Shown here piece by piece: positions 27,555 through 37,142 of a stretch of 64,000 nt of DNA. The stretch lies in NCBI RefSeq assembly GCF_030232265.1, contig NZ_JASPJK010000002.1, positions 266,037 through 330,036 on the forward strand, in the 5' to 3' direction. This stretch comes from Corynebacterium sp. MSK041 (GTDB lineage: Bacteria; Actinomycetota; Actinomycetes; Mycobacteriales; Mycobacteriaceae). Position numbers and translations under genes: made by a program. Numbering within the stretch: the stretch's first letter is position 1; every line of letters starts with the position of its first letter. The notes beneath the pieces are model-generated. The model did not search any database. It saw nothing but the letters and a program-made list of their open reading frames with translations, and was not told where the DNA came from.

Positions 27555-28874
27555 ATGCCTCAGCGCCTGCACACCCCTTTTTCCTGCTTGGCGGGAGCCG
27601 TCCTTACCGTCACACTGGCTGCCAGCGCCGTGAGTATGCCGACCGCGCAGGCCCAAAGCTCAGGTTTCGCGCAGTTGAGTTCCGGCAGCTCCGGTTTCCC
27701 GGGCAGCTCCGTGCCCCACCACCGAAACAACACCCCGAAGACCATCAGCGAGGGCCTCACCGTCAAGCTCATCGGAGATCTGCTGGACAGGCACCAGCAC
27801 GTCGTGGGGCTTGGCGCAGTGGACCTGGGCATCATGGTGCCACTGGGAATCGCGGAAGAACTAGGCAAACAATTCGGCGTCATCTTCGGCGATTCCTTTA
27901 CCGGTCCCGGATTCGGTCAAGGTGAGTGGCTCAGCCCCGTCGGGGTCCGCGCCGTGCGCGATGAGAACGGCCGCATCCGCTTCATCGCTCCGCTTAACCG
28001 CGGCGACAAGGTCCAACAGCTCGTCGATTACCACCACGACAACGGCCTCACCCTCATCCCTTCCGACGTGATCAACCTAGGCGGGACTCTGTACATGCAG
28101 GGCATGTGGAACCGAGGCATCGGCAACGTGCTGCAGACGGAGATCTGGAGGTCGGTGGACGGGGGTGCGAGGTGGACGTCGATAAGCAAAAGCCCCGCGA
28201 ACCACCTTGATGGGATGGGCAACCTGATCAGCTGGGAGATGGGGCCAGACGGGTACATCTACGTGGTGTCCTCTGAATTTAAGCGCAACCACCCGGTGTA
28301 TCTGTCGCGGTTCCGTGAGACTGATATTGCGAGCCCGGCGCGGTGGGAGCGTTTCAACCCGCGCACCGGAACGTGGGGCGGCGACCTGGTTCCGATTCTG
28401 AGCGACAACGTCCGTGCCGGCGAAATGTCCCTGCGCTACATCCAAGGCCACTGGGTGCTGGCGATGTTCAACGAGCGAACCGCCTCGATTGAAGTGCGCA
28501 TCTCCCCCACCATCGCGGCTGACTGGAACGCGATTACACCTGCCCACGCCGTGGTCGCCGGTAAACGCGGCTGGTATGGCACACAGAATGAAAACAACTT
28601 CACGCAGCTCTACGGCGGCTATATCGTTCCCGGCTCCACCTTGGACAACCTTGACCTCGTGGTGTCACAGTGGAACACCTCGAACAACTCGCGCTACATG
28701 GCCACGCAATTCAACGTGAAGGGGCTGGACACGTTCTTCGGTATTAAGCCGGCCGCGCCACAAGAAGTGGGTAACCAAGACGCTGTGAGCACTGTTGAGA
28801 AGCCAGTCACCCCGGACGTGGAGGCGAAGCTCAGCGACGAGCACGCCGTGGAAGAGGCAGCGGACGTAATCTAG
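27555..28874 (+). CDS. Secreted DUF4185 family protein
   Basis: A 439-residue secreted protein with a signal peptide (cleavage probably after AQA near residue 33), a low-complexity Ser/Gly stretch, then a beta-propeller-like DUF4185 domain. The domain contains FGVIFGDSFTGPGFGQGEWLSPVGVRA, YMQGMWNRG, WRSVDGGARWTSI and GPDGYIYVVSSEF, sialidase-like blades. The C-terminal 50 residues are acidic and unstructured. No hydrolase residues are certain. Its last codon overlaps the convergent DUF4298 gene by 4 bases. Confidence 0.75.
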   Translation: MPQRLHTPFSCLAGAVLTVTLAASAVSMPTAQAQSSGFAQLSSGSSGFPGSSVPHHRNNTPKTISEGLTVKLIGDLLDRHQHVVGLGAVDLGIMVPLGIAEELGKQFGVIFGDSFTGPGFGQGEWLSPVGVRAVRDENGRIRFIAPLNRGDKVQQLVDYHHDNGLTLIPSDVINLGGTLYMQGMWNRGIGNVLQTEIWRSVDGGARWTSISKSPANHLDGMGNLISWEMGPDGYIYVVSSEFKRNHPVYLSRFRETDIASPARWERFNPRTGTWGGDLVPILSDNVRAGEMSLRYIQGHWVLAMFNERTASIEVRISPTIAADWNAITPAHAVVAGKRGWYGTQNENNFTQLYGGYIVPGSTLDNLDLVVSQWNTSNNSRYMATQFNVKGLDTFFGIKPAAPQEVGNQDAVSTVEKPVTPDVEAKLSDEHAVEEAADVI

Positions 28875-29188
28875 GCGTCGCCTTCGTAGTCGCCTTCATA
28901 TTCGCGCACGATGCGGGTGGACACGTCCCGGATCTCCTTCATTGCCTCGTAGAAACGCCCCATCTCATTCCACACGCCGTCCTCCGACAGCACGCCGTAC
29001 GGGGCAAGCGGGTACTGCTCTATGTCCGCGCCCCACTGCGACTCGTAGTACTCAATGAGCGTGCGTAACTGCGCCCAATCCTCCTCCAGGCGATCCCCCA
29101 CCTCTTCCCATGTGTCGTTCGCGCGGGTGATGTGCGCCAGGCGCGAGTCGGCCTGCTTGATGCGCTCAGGGACGTTGTCATTGCTCAT
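28871..29188 (-). CDS. DUF4298 family small protein
   Basis: A 105-residue helical acidic protein with RLEEDWAQLRTLIEYYESQWGADIEQYP, the DUF4298 pattern. The function is unknown. It is convergent with the DUF4185 gene (4-base overlap) and divergent from the cupin gene. Confidence 0.75.
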   Translation of the reverse strand: MSNDNVPERIKQADSRLAHITRANDTWEEVGDRLEEDWAQLRTLIEYYESQWGADIEQYPLAPYGVLSEDGVWNEMGRFYEAMKEIRDVSTRIVREYEGDYEGDA

Positions 29189-29285
29189 GCCCGCACGATA
29201 CCTGCAGAATATTTTTCCAGACCAAAGGCTGAGAACAGGACTAATATGGGGGTTGCCTGATTATTCGTCACCTAAGGAGGACACC

Positions 29286-29714
29286 ATGGCAACTGATAAC
29301 GACCAAGGACCGAACCCATACGTCGTCGACATTGAGAAGGCGACCCTGGACAACGAGGCTTTCCGTGACACCCTGTGGACCGGCGAGTACCTCCAGCTCA
29401 CCGTCATGACCATTCCGCCAGGAGGCGAGATTGGCGCTGAGATCCACGGTGGCCACGACCAGTTCCTGCGCCTCGAAGCCGGTGAGCTCCGTGCCATGAT
29501 CGGTGCCAGCAAGGATGACTTGGAAGTTGACCAAGTTGTCGGCCCTGACTGGGCAGCATTCGTTCCGTCCGGCAAGTGGCACAACTTCACCAACGAGGGC
29601 TCTGTTCCAGCGAAGCTGTACTCCATCTACGCTCCGCCAGAGCACAAGCCGGGCACCCGCCACGAGACCAAGGCGGACGCTGACGGCGACCCGCAGGAGA
29701 CTGACGGCGTGTAA
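29286..29714 (+). CDS. Cupin domain protein
   Basis: A 142-residue single-domain cupin. Motif 1 is PPGGEIGAEIHGGHDQFLRLEAGE, with two His and one Glu as metal ligands. Motif 2 is PSGKWHNFTNEG, with the third His. The C-terminal tail is acidic and disordered. Such proteins bind a metal and often a small substrate, but no specific role can be assigned. AAGGAGG lies just before ATG 29286, which makes this start clear against the longer open frame. A strong terminator follows. Confidence 0.85.
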   Translation: MATDNDQGPNPYVVDIEKATLDNEAFRDTLWTGEYLQLTVMTIPPGGEIGAEIHGGHDQFLRLEAGELRAMIGASKDDLEVDQVVGPDWAAFVPSGKWHNFTNEGSVPAKLYSIYAPPEHKPGTRHETKADADGDPQETDGV

Positions 29715-29736
29715 ATACCCCGTTCTGACGTGATTC

Positions 29737-29766
29737 AACCGGCCCGCAACCTGCGGGCCGGTTTTT
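29737..29766 (+). terminator. Rho-independent terminator of the cupin gene
   Basis: AACCGGCCCGCA pairs with its reverse complement across a 3-base loop, followed by TTTTT at 29762-29766. It lies 22 bases after the cupin stop codon. Confidence 0.85.
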
Positions 29767-29861
29767 CATGGAAGTGTCACGTCAGATTCACTCCCGTGAC
29801 ACTTTGCGTTCTTAGCGTCTGTGGTTGAACTGTTAATCCCCCTAGACCAAAGGTTTTCCGC

Positions 29862-31892
29862 ATGAGCTTCCGTTCCCTGCGCGCCACCGTCGCCACCGCG
29901 ACGATCAGCGCACTGTCCGTCACTGCACTGACCGTCCCTGTTGCGTCGGCCGACGAGACGACCGCCAAGATCTCCATTTCCAACATCACCGACTTCCACG
30001 GTCGCTTCCAGTACAAAGAGGACTCCCGCAAGCCTGAGAATTCGGTCCCCGGCGCGGAACGTTTGAAGTGCGCCATCGACAAGGAAGCGGAGCTGTTCGG
30101 CGACGCGCACATCTTCACCTCTTCGGGCGACAACATCGGCGCCGGCCCGTTTGAAGCAATGCTGCTTGACGACGCCCCTACGATCGACGTCCTCAACACC
30201 ATGGGCTTGGAGGTCTCCGCGGTGGGTAACCACGAATTCGACAAGGGTGTTGCTGACCTGTCGGACCGCGTGATCCCCAATGCTCAGTTCTCTTACCTGG
30301 CTGCAAACACTGCGACCGTCAAGGGCACCAAGCCGTACGAGGTGAAGGAACTCGACGGCGTGAAGGTGGCCTTCATCGGCACCGTTACCGCCGATATGCC
30401 GAATCTGGTGAGCCCTGACGGCATCGCCGGCATCACCTGGAACGATCCGGTAGAAACCACTAACGCAGTGGCAACAAAGCTCAAGGAATCCGGTGAAGCA
30501 GACGTCGTTGTGGCTCTCGTCCACGCCGGTGACATCACCCCGGACAAGTTCCAGAACGTCGACGTTGCATTCCTCGGCCACACCCACGCCTACGTCAACC
30601 CGACTGGCACTGACACCCCGGTTGTTCTGCAGGCAGGCCAGTACTCTCAGGGCTTTGCCAACGTGGACCTGAGCATCGACCGTGCGACGAAGAAGGTGAC
30701 GGTGGATGAGGCGAAGGTCGTCGATAATGCAACGATTCTTGCGTGCGATACGAAGTACCCGGAGATCGCCGCCATCGTCGACGCAGCTGAAAAAGAAGCC
30801 AAGGCGGAGGGCGAGAAGCAGGTTGCCACCATCGATCAGGCCTTCACGCGCGGCAAGAACGAGGGTAAAGATTCTGGCTCCAACCGTGGTGTGGAATCCT
30901 CCCTCAACAACCTGCTGGCTGAGGCCGCCAAGTGGTCGATCGCGGCGAACTCCAACGTCACGCCCGACATCGGTGTAATGAACGCTGGTGGCGTGCGCGA
31001 CGATTTGGCAGCCGGCGACGTCACCTACCAGCAGGCTTTCTCCGTCCAGCCGTTTGGCAACGAGAACTCCTACAAGACCATCAAGGGCGCAGACTTCAAG
31101 GAAGCCCTCGAGCAGCAGTGGAAGCCGGGCGCTGACCGCCCGCGCCTGGCGCTCGGCCTGTCCAACAACGTGTCCTACACCTACAATCCGGATGCTGAGC
31201 ACGGCAACCGCATCACCTCGGTGATCATTGACGGCAAGCCGCTGGCTCCGGAGAAAGACTACGTCATCGCTGGCTCCACCTTCCTCCTCGGTGGCGGCGA
31301 CAGCTTCGACGCTTTCAAGAAGGGCTCCCCGATGACCAACATTGGGCTTGTGGACGTCGATGCCTTCATCCAGTATCTCAAGAGCGACGAAGAGAAGGCA
31401 CCCCGCGGCCAGTCCGCAGTGGGCGTCAAGCTGGATGAACCACTAACGGCCGGTGAGGACAACACGATCAACCTGTCCTCCCTCATCTACACGCAGGATG
31501 ACACCGCCACCACGGTCACCGTCGCCCTCGAGGACGCTGACGGCAAGAACCTGGCGGAGGCCTCCTCCCCCATCAACCCCGACCTCGGCGAAGCAGGCCT
31601 CGGTGAAGCCGGCACGGCTACCGTCACCCTGGCTGTCCCAGCCGCTGCTCCTGCAGACGCCCGCCTGCGCATCACCACCGACGCCAAGACTGACGTCTTC
31701 CTCCCCGTGAAGACCACCGGCGCAGGCTCCGGGCAGGACACCCTGGGCGAAGGCTCCTCCCCTGCAGCCAAGGGCGTGCTCGGTTTCTTCGGTGTGCTGG
31801 CCGCCATCGCGGCACTGATCGGTGGCTTCGCCTTCTTCAACCCGCAGTTCGTGGAGGAGATTCAGAAGCAGATCAAGGCACTGCTGCCGTAA
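29862..31892 (+). CDS. Surface-anchored 5'-nucleotidase / UDP-sugar hydrolase (UshA/NutA family)
   Basis: This exported bifunctional metallophosphatase splits nucleotides or UDP-sugars outside the cell, giving nucleosides and phosphate. It has a signal peptide (cleavage near residue 31, VASA-DE) and the calcineurin-like domain with NITDFHGRF, SGDNIGAGP, GNHEFD and LGHTHAYV. A 5'-nucleotidase C-terminal domain (PDIGVMNAGGVRDDL) and a beta-rich linker follow. A hydrophobic helix and a short basic tail at 640-676 anchor it in the membrane. No LPxTG motif is present. Confidence 0.9.
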   Translation: MSFRSLRATVATATISALSVTALTVPVASADETTAKISISNITDFHGRFQYKEDSRKPENSVPGAERLKCAIDKEAELFGDAHIFTSSGDNIGAGPFEAMLLDDAPTIDVLNTMGLEVSAVGNHEFDKGVADLSDRVIPNAQFSYLAANTATVKGTKPYEVKELDGVKVAFIGTVTADMPNLVSPDGIAGITWNDPVETTNAVATKLKESGEADVVVALVHAGDITPDKFQNVDVAFLGHTHAYVNPTGTDTPVVLQAGQYSQGFANVDLSIDRATKKVTVDEAKVVDNATILACDTKYPEIAAIVDAAEKEAKAEGEKQVATIDQAFTRGKNEGKDSGSNRGVESSLNNLLAEAAKWSIAANSNVTPDIGVMNAGGVRDDLAAGDVTYQQAFSVQPFGNENSYKTIKGADFKEALEQQWKPGADRPRLALGLSNNVSYTYNPDAEHGNRITSVIIDGKPLAPEKDYVIAGSTFLLGGGDSFDAFKKGSPMTNIGLVDVDAFIQYLKSDEEKAPRGQSAVGVKLDEPLTAGEDNTINLSSLIYTQDDTATTVTVALEDADGKNLAEASSPINPDLGEAGLGEAGTATVTLAVPAAAPADARLRITTDAKTDVFLPVKTTGAGSGQDTLGEGSSPAAKGVLGFFGVLAAIAALIGGFAFFNPQFVEEIQKQIKALLP

Positions 31893-31899
31893 AACTGGT

Positions 31900-31921
31900 G
31901 CGGGGCTGCCTCCGGCCCCGC
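31900..31921 (+). terminator. GC-rich hairpin after the 5'-nucleotidase gene
   Basis: GCGGGGC and GCCCCGC flank an 8-base loop, 7 bases after the stop codon. The following T tract is weak (CTTTC), so efficiency is uncertain. Confidence 0.55.
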
Positions 31922-32012
31922 GCTTTCGCGCCACTCGACTCCCGCCCGCAAAGGGGGTACATTTCCCCCGTCAGAACCCGCTGACAGGTAGCAGCGGCAG
32001 CAAGGAGTGAGT

Positions 32013-33386
32013 ATGACGCAGACAAACAACCCGTGGCCGGCGCTGTGGTCGATGATGCTCGGATTCTTCATCATCCTGGTGGACTCCACGATCGTGGCGG
32101 TGGCCATCCCGGCTATCACCGCTGACCTGGATGCCAGCTACAACGAGGTCATCTGGGTCAACAGCTCTTACCTGCTGGCGTACGCGGTGCCGCTGCTCAT
32201 CACCGGCAGGTTGGGCGACCGCTTCGGGCCGAAGGTTCTCTATCTGGCGGGCCTGGCGGTGTTCACTCTGGCGTCTCTCGCCTGTGGCCTCGCGGGGACA
32301 GTGGAACTCCTCATCATTGCGCGCGCATTCCAGGGGCTCGGCGGAGCAATGCTGTCACCTCAAACGATGTCGGTGATGATCCGCACGTTCCCACCCATGC
32401 AGCGCGGCACCGCCATGGGCGTGTGGGGCGCCACGGCGGGCGTGGCCACGGTCGTCGGTCCACTCCTCGGCGGATTCGTCGTTGATCTGGGCGGCTGGGA
32501 ATGGATCTTCATCATTAATGTGCCTGTGGGCATCATCGGCCTGTTCCTCGCGGCCAAGCACGTACCCACGCTCCCGCTGACAGCGCGCCGACTGGACTGG
32601 CTCGGCGTGGCCATGTCCGCCGCCGGCATGTTTTGCCTCATCTTCGGCATCCAGGAAGGTGAGGCACTCAGCTGGGACTATCGCGCGATCGGTCTCATCG
32701 TCGTGGGTCTTGTTTTGCTCGCTGTTTTCATGGTGTGGCAGTCACGCACCACGCGCGATCAACTCGTGCCCCTTTCGCTTTTCGACGACCACAATTTCAC
32801 CCTCGCCTCCCTCACCATCGCCTGCGTCGGCTTTGGGGTATCTACTTTTGCCATTCCATGGATGATCTATGTGCAGCAGGTCCAAGGGCTGACACCCACT
32901 CAGGCAGCGTTGCTAATTCTGCCGTCGGGGGTGGTGTCGGGAGCGCTGTCATCGCGCATAGGCAAATTAACTAATACGCGGGACCCGAAGCCGATCGCTA
33001 TCTCTGGGCTTGCGGTGACGGCGGCGAGTATCGGGGCATCGGCGCTAATCACGCATCCGGACATTGATCCGAACTGGATGCTGCTGATTTCCGTGATCTA
33101 CGGCCTGGGCAATGCCATGATGTGGGGTCCGCTGTCCATGATTGCCACGCGGAACCTCAATCCGGCGCTGGCCGGGGCCGGTTCGAGCATCTACAACACG
33201 CTGCGACAGGTAGGTGCGGTGATCGGTTCGGCGGCGATCGCGGCGATGATGTCGGCACAAGTAGCCCGGGCACCCCTCGCGGTGGCTATGAGTCACTCAC
33301 TCCTGCTGCCCGCCGGCGTGCTGGCGGTGGGCGTCGTGGTGGCATTCTTCTTTGCCAAGACGAAGACGTGGAGCGATAACTCCTAA
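32013..33386 (+). CDS. MFS drug efflux transporter, DHA2 (EmrB/QacA) type
   Basis: A 457-residue proton-driven efflux pump with about 14 membrane helices. The DHA2 motif LVDSTIVAVAIPAI lies in helix 1, GRLGDRFGPKVLYLAGL in loop 2-3, and a motif-C-like GVATVVGPLLGGFVVD in helix 5. Likely substrates are cationic dyes or antibiotics; the exact range is unknown. ATG 32013 has AAGGAG 5 bases upstream, better than GTG 32007. No regulator gene is adjacent. Confidence 0.87.
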   Translation: MTQTNNPWPALWSMMLGFFIILVDSTIVAVAIPAITADLDASYNEVIWVNSSYLLAYAVPLLITGRLGDRFGPKVLYLAGLAVFTLASLACGLAGTVELLIIARAFQGLGGAMLSPQTMSVMIRTFPPMQRGTAMGVWGATAGVATVVGPLLGGFVVDLGGWEWIFIINVPVGIIGLFLAAKHVPTLPLTARRLDWLGVAMSAAGMFCLIFGIQEGEALSWDYRAIGLIVVGLVLLAVFMVWQSRTTRDQLVPLSLFDDHNFTLASLTIACVGFGVSTFAIPWMIYVQQVQGLTPTQAALLILPSGVVSGALSSRIGKLTNTRDPKPIAISGLAVTAASIGASALITHPDIDPNWMLLISVIYGLGNAMMWGPLSMIATRNLNPALAGAGSSIYNTLRQVGAVIGSAAIAAMMSAQVARAPLAVAMSHSLLLPAGVLAVGVVVAFFFAKTKTWSDNS

Positions 33387-33510
33387 AACCCAGTTTTTAC
33401 ATAAAACTGTATAAAATTCTTCGATTTTTGCATGAATTACACAGGTTCTGGGCTAGGGTCTACGTCATTCCGCGATGAAGGCGGTAGACCACGAACCGGA
33501 AGGCTCACTC

Positions 33511-34494
33511 ATGTTCAAACGCACATTTTCCCGTGCCGTGACCGCCACTGTTGCGGCGGCAACCCTGGCCCTGGCTGGCTGCTCCAGCGATTCCAGCGAT
33601 AACGCTGGTGGCAAGGACGGCTCCTACACCATCGGTATCAACCAGCTGGTTCAGCACCCAGCTCTCGACGCCGCAACTGCAGGCTTCAAGGAAGCCTTCG
33701 AAGAGGCTGGCATCGAGGTCACGTGGGATGAGCAGAACGCTAACGGCGAGCAGGCCACCGCTCTGACCATCTCCCAGCAGTTTGCTACCGCCAAGCTGGA
33801 TGCCGTCCTGGCAGTAGCTACACCTGCTGCACAGGCAGTTGTGCAGAACGTCACGGACGCACCGGTGCTGTTCACCGCTGTGACCGACCCGGTGGAGGCA
33901 CAGCTGGTGGACTCCATGGATGCTCCTGGTGGCAACGCCACGGGCACTTCTGATGAGACACCGCTGGAGGAGCAGTTCGACTTGGTGTCCAAGCTGGTGC
34001 CGGACACCAAGAAGCTCGGCATCGTGTACTCCTCTGGTGAGGTCAACTCTGAAATCCAGGTGAAAACTGCTCAGGAAGAGGCCAAGAAGCGCGGCTGGGA
34101 GATTGTTACCCAGACCGTGACCTCCGTCAACGAAATCCCGCAGGCTGTTGAAGCTATCGGTGATGTAAATGCGTTCTACGTCCCTACGGACAACATGGTT
34201 GTCTCCGGTATCTCCTCCCTCGTCCAGGCTGCTGAGGCAAAGCAGATCCCGGTGATCGCTGCTGAAGCCGGCACCGTTGAGGGTGGCGCCGTGGCCACCA
34301 TCGGCATTGACTACAAGGAGCTGGGCAAGCAGACCGGTGAGATGGCCATCCGTATCCTGCGCGACGGCGAGGACCCGGCCACGATGCCTGTTGAAAAGGC
34401 TGTGAAGTACAGCTACGTCATCAACGAGGACGCAGCGAAGGCCCAGGGTGTTACCATTCCGCAGGAGATTAAGGACCAGGCTGAGACTGTATGA
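33511..34494 (+). CDS. ABC transporter substrate-binding lipoprotein (TrpX-like)
   Basis: A 327-residue lipoprotein with lipobox LAGC (Cys24), belonging to the ABC_sub_bind (PF04392) group that includes the tryptophan/tyrosine binder TrpX. It shows GINQLVQHPALDAATAGFKEAF, PVLFTAVTDPVEAQLV and GVVYS-like GIVYSSGEVNSEIQ. It is the first gene of a three-gene importer operon: the permease start overlaps its stop by 4 bases, and the ATPase follows. The substrate is inferred from family only. ATG 33511 is preferred over 33475, since the signal peptide starts there. Confidence 0.85.
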   Translation: MFKRTFSRAVTATVAAATLALAGCSSDSSDNAGGKDGSYTIGINQLVQHPALDAATAGFKEAFEEAGIEVTWDEQNANGEQATALTISQQFATAKLDAVLAVATPAAQAVVQNVTDAPVLFTAVTDPVEAQLVDSMDAPGGNATGTSDETPLEEQFDLVSKLVPDTKKLGIVYSSGEVNSEIQVKTAQEEAKKRGWEIVTQTVTSVNEIPQAVEAIGDVNAFYVPTDNMVVSGISSLVQAAEAKQIPVIAAEAGTVEGGAVATIGIDYKELGKQTGEMAIRILRDGEDPATMPVEKAVKYSYVINEDAAKAQGVTIPQEIKDQAETV

Positions 34495-35399
34495 TCGGCG
34501 CGCTTGAACTAGGCATCCTTTATGGGGTGATGGCGCTTGGCGTCTACCTCACTTTCAGGGTCCTCAATTTCGCCGACCTGACCGTCGACGGAAGTTTCAC
34601 TACCGGCGGAGGAACAGCCGCAGTGCTCATCGTCGCTGGCTGGAACCCTTTTGCGGCCACGGCGATGGGCTTTGTCGTTGGTTTTGCTGCCGGCATCATC
34701 ACCGGTTTGCTGCACACCAAGGGCGGTATCGACGGCCTTCTGGCCGGTATCCTCACCCAGATTGGTCTGTGGTCCATCAACCTGCGCATCATGGGCGGGG
34801 CAAACCTGCCACTGCTGCGCCAGGACACGGTGTTCACTCCCCTGCGTGAGGCCAAGCTCATGGGCACGTGGGGTGGTGTTGCGTTGCTGGCAGCCATCGT
34901 CATCGTCCTAGCTTTGCTTGTGTATTGGTTCCTCAAAACGGACCTGGGTTTGGCCATCCGTGCCACGGGCGATAATGACCCCATGATCACGTCCTTCGGT
35001 GTGAACACCGACAACACGAAGATCCTGGCCCTTGCCCTGTCCAATGGCCTGGTGGGTACTGCCGGCGCCCTTGTCGCGCAGTACCAGGGCTTTGCCGATA
35101 TCTCCATGGGTATCGGTCTCATCGTCGTGGGTCTTGCGTCTGTCATCGTGGGCCAGGCCGTCATCGGCCAGTCCCGCCTGCTCCAGGCAATCCTCGCCGT
35201 TGTCGTCGGTGCTGTGCTCTACCGCCTGATCATCTTCGCGGCACTGCAGGTTGGCCTGAACCCGAATGACATGAAGCTCGTCTCCGCTGTCCTCGTTGTG
35301 CTGGCACTGCTGCTGCCTAAGTTCCAGGGGATGGGCAAGGGACTGGGTAAGCCGGGAAAGAAGACGTCGATAAGCGAAAAGAAGGCTGCTCATGCTTGA
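34491..35399 (+). CDS. ABC transporter permease (TrpY-like, branched-chain type fold)
   Basis: A 302-residue membrane protein with about eight helices and the cytoplasmic DLGLAIRATGDNDPMITSFGVNTDNTKIL loop, which contacts the ATPase in LivH-type permeases. It is coupled to the binding protein by a 4-base overlap and to the ATPase by an 8-base overlap. Near its 3' end the codons ACG TCG ATA AGC carry the GTCGATAAGC word repeated through the core region; ATA is rare in this genome. Confidence 0.87.
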   Translation: MIGALELGILYGVMALGVYLTFRVLNFADLTVDGSFTTGGGTAAVLIVAGWNPFAATAMGFVVGFAAGIITGLLHTKGGIDGLLAGILTQIGLWSINLRIMGGANLPLLRQDTVFTPLREAKLMGTWGGVALLAAIVIVLALLVYWFLKTDLGLAIRATGDNDPMITSFGVNTDNTKILALALSNGLVGTAGALVAQYQGFADISMGIGLIVVGLASVIVGQAVIGQSRLLQAILAVVVGAVLYRLIIFAALQVGLNPNDMKLVSAVLVVLALLLPKFQGMGKGLGKPGKKTSISEKKAAHA

Positions 35400-36183
35400 G
35401 ATTAATCACGTACATAAGACCTTCTTTCCCGGCACCGTCAACGAGCGCGTGGCACTGGACGGGGTGGACCTGACTCTCGCTGAGGGCGATTTTGTGTCCA
35501 TCATCGGCTCCAACGGCGCGGGCAAGTCGACGCTGCTCAACCTCGTGTCGGGGCGTCTGCGCCCGGATAGCGGTTCGGTGTGCGTGGACAACAAAGATGT
35601 CACGCGCATGAAAGAACACCAGCGTGCTGCGTCGATTGCGCGCGTGTTCCAGGACCCGCTCGCCGGCACTGCGCCGAACCTGACCATCGAGGAAAACCTC
35701 TCGCTGGCCTACCTGCGTGGCAAAGGTCGCGGTCTCGGGCCCGCGCTCACGGAGAAGCGCCGCACCTTCTTCAAGGAGCAGCTGGCCACACTCGAGCTCG
35801 GCCTGGAGGATCGCCTCACGCACAAAGTGGGCCTTCTCTCCGGCGGTCAACGCCAAGCATTGTCGCTGCTCATGGCCGGGTTCACTCATCCTAAGGTGAT
35901 GCTTCTCGACGAGCACACCGCCGCCCTCGACCCCGGCCGCGCCGCCCTGGTCACCGAGCTGACCCAGCGCCTCGTCGAAGACGGCGGGCTGACCACCCTC
36001 ATGGTTACCCACAACATGGAGCAAGCACTTCGCGTGGGCAACCGGCTGGTCATGATGCACGAGGGACGCATCGTCTACGAGGCTGATGAGGCCCTGAAGA
36101 AGACGCTCACCGTGCGCGACTTGCTGCAGGAGTTTGCCAACATCAAGGGCGCAACGCTGTCGGACAAGGCGTTCCTGGGCTAA
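35392..36183 (+). CDS. ABC transporter ATP-binding protein (TrpZ-like)
   Basis: The 263-residue ATPase energises the importer formed with the two preceding genes. Walker A is GSNGAGKST (about 38-46), the signature is LSGGQRQAL, Walker B is VMLLDEHTAALD, and the switch His is in MVTHNMEQAL. A conserved LxxKGRGLGPAL-type insertion separates Walker A from the signature. A strong terminator lies 25 bases downstream and closes the operon. Confidence 0.9.
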   Translation: MLEINHVHKTFFPGTVNERVALDGVDLTLAEGDFVSIIGSNGAGKSTLLNLVSGRLRPDSGSVCVDNKDVTRMKEHQRAASIARVFQDPLAGTAPNLTIEENLSLAYLRGKGRGLGPALTEKRRTFFKEQLATLELGLEDRLTHKVGLLSGGQRQALSLLMAGFTHPKVMLLDEHTAALDPGRAALVTELTQRLVEDGGLTTLMVTHNMEQALRVGNRLVMMHEGRIVYEADEALKKTLTVRDLLQEFANIKGATLSDKAFLG

Positions 36184-36208
36184 CTCCCTTTCACACCGGG
36201 TTTCATCA

Positions 36209-36264
36209 GGCCGTGTGGACGGTCACAATTATTTTGTGATTTCGCCCACACGGCCCCTTTTTTA
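36209..36264 (+). terminator. Rho-independent terminator of the ABC importer operon
   Basis: GGCCGTGTGG (36209-36218) pairs with CCACACGGCC (36246-36255), with an inner TCACAA/TTGTGA stem, followed by CCTTTTTT. It separates the ABC operon from the SDR gene. Confidence 0.85.
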
Positions 36265-36281
36265 GTTTTAGTGTTGAACGC

Positions 36282-37142
36282 ATGTGGAATCCATTTGCAA
36301 AGCCCTTTCATGAAGACCTCACTGAGGTCCCGTATGTGAAGCCCGCCGACTTTGTGTCGGACGCGAAGCAGCGTCCAGCCGCGTTCATCACCGGCGGTGC
36401 ATCCGGCATTGGTAAGGCAACGGCCCAGCGCCTACTCAACCTCGGGTGGACCGTCGGCTCCTACGACGTGCAGGAAACCACGTGGGGGACGGACGACATC
36501 CCGGAAGGCCAGCTCATCACCGGCCACCTCGATGTGACGGATCGCACCAACTGGGATGAGGCGCTGGCAGAGTTCACAGCGCAGACAGGTGGCCGCCTGG
36601 ACTTCCTGTTCAACAACGCTGGCATCATCATCGATGGCCTGCTGGTTGATCAGCCGGAAGACAAGGTGCGCAAGATCCTGGATATCAACTGCCTTGGTGT
36701 CACCTTCGGCGCACAGGCTGCGTACCCGTACCTGAAGGCGACGAAGGGCGCGGTGTTGATCTCCATGTCCTCGGCGTCCGCCATTTTTGGCCAGCCTGAA
36801 ATCTCCACCTATTCAGCCACGAAGTTCTACGTCAACGGCATCACGGAGGCTCTGTCCGTGGAGTGGCGCAAGGACGATATCCGCGTCCACGACATGATGC
36901 CCCTGTGGGCCGCCACCCAGGTGGCTAACGTGAATGCGCAGTCCGTGAAGAACATGGGCGTGAACCTCACCCCCGGCGACATCGCGGATGAGACTATCAA
37001 GGTGCTCTACTCCAAGCAGCCGTGGATCAAGTACGTCCAGCACCACGCGGTGAGCATGCAGGATCGTCTGCTGAAGTGGATGCGAAAGCCATTCCCGGAT
37101 CCGCTGGCGCACGTAGCCGTGCGCATCGCGTCTGTCTGGTAG
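36282..37142 (+). CDS. Short-chain dehydrogenase/reductase
   Basis: A 286-residue SDR with the NAD(P)-binding TGGASGIG near residue 40, NNAG near 110, and the catalytic Ser/Tyr/Lys as SSASAIFG and YSATK. The C-terminal 40 residues (QDRLLKWMRKPFPDPLAHVAVRIASVW) are amphipathic and may lie on the membrane. The substrate is unknown. Its stop directly precedes the ATG of the next gene, so three genes (SDR, spermidine-synthase-like, TrhA) form one unit. Confidence 0.85.
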   Translation: MWNPFAKPFHEDLTEVPYVKPADFVSDAKQRPAAFITGGASGIGKATAQRLLNLGWTVGSYDVQETTWGTDDIPEGQLITGHLDVTDRTNWDEALAEFTAQTGGRLDFLFNNAGIIIDGLLVDQPEDKVRKILDINCLGVTFGAQAAYPYLKATKGAVLISMSSASAIFGQPEISTYSATKFYVNGITEALSVEWRKDDIRVHDMMPLWAATQVANVNAQSVKNMGVNLTPGDIADETIKVLYSKQPWIKYVQHHAVSMQDRLLKWMRKPFPDPLAHVAVRIASVW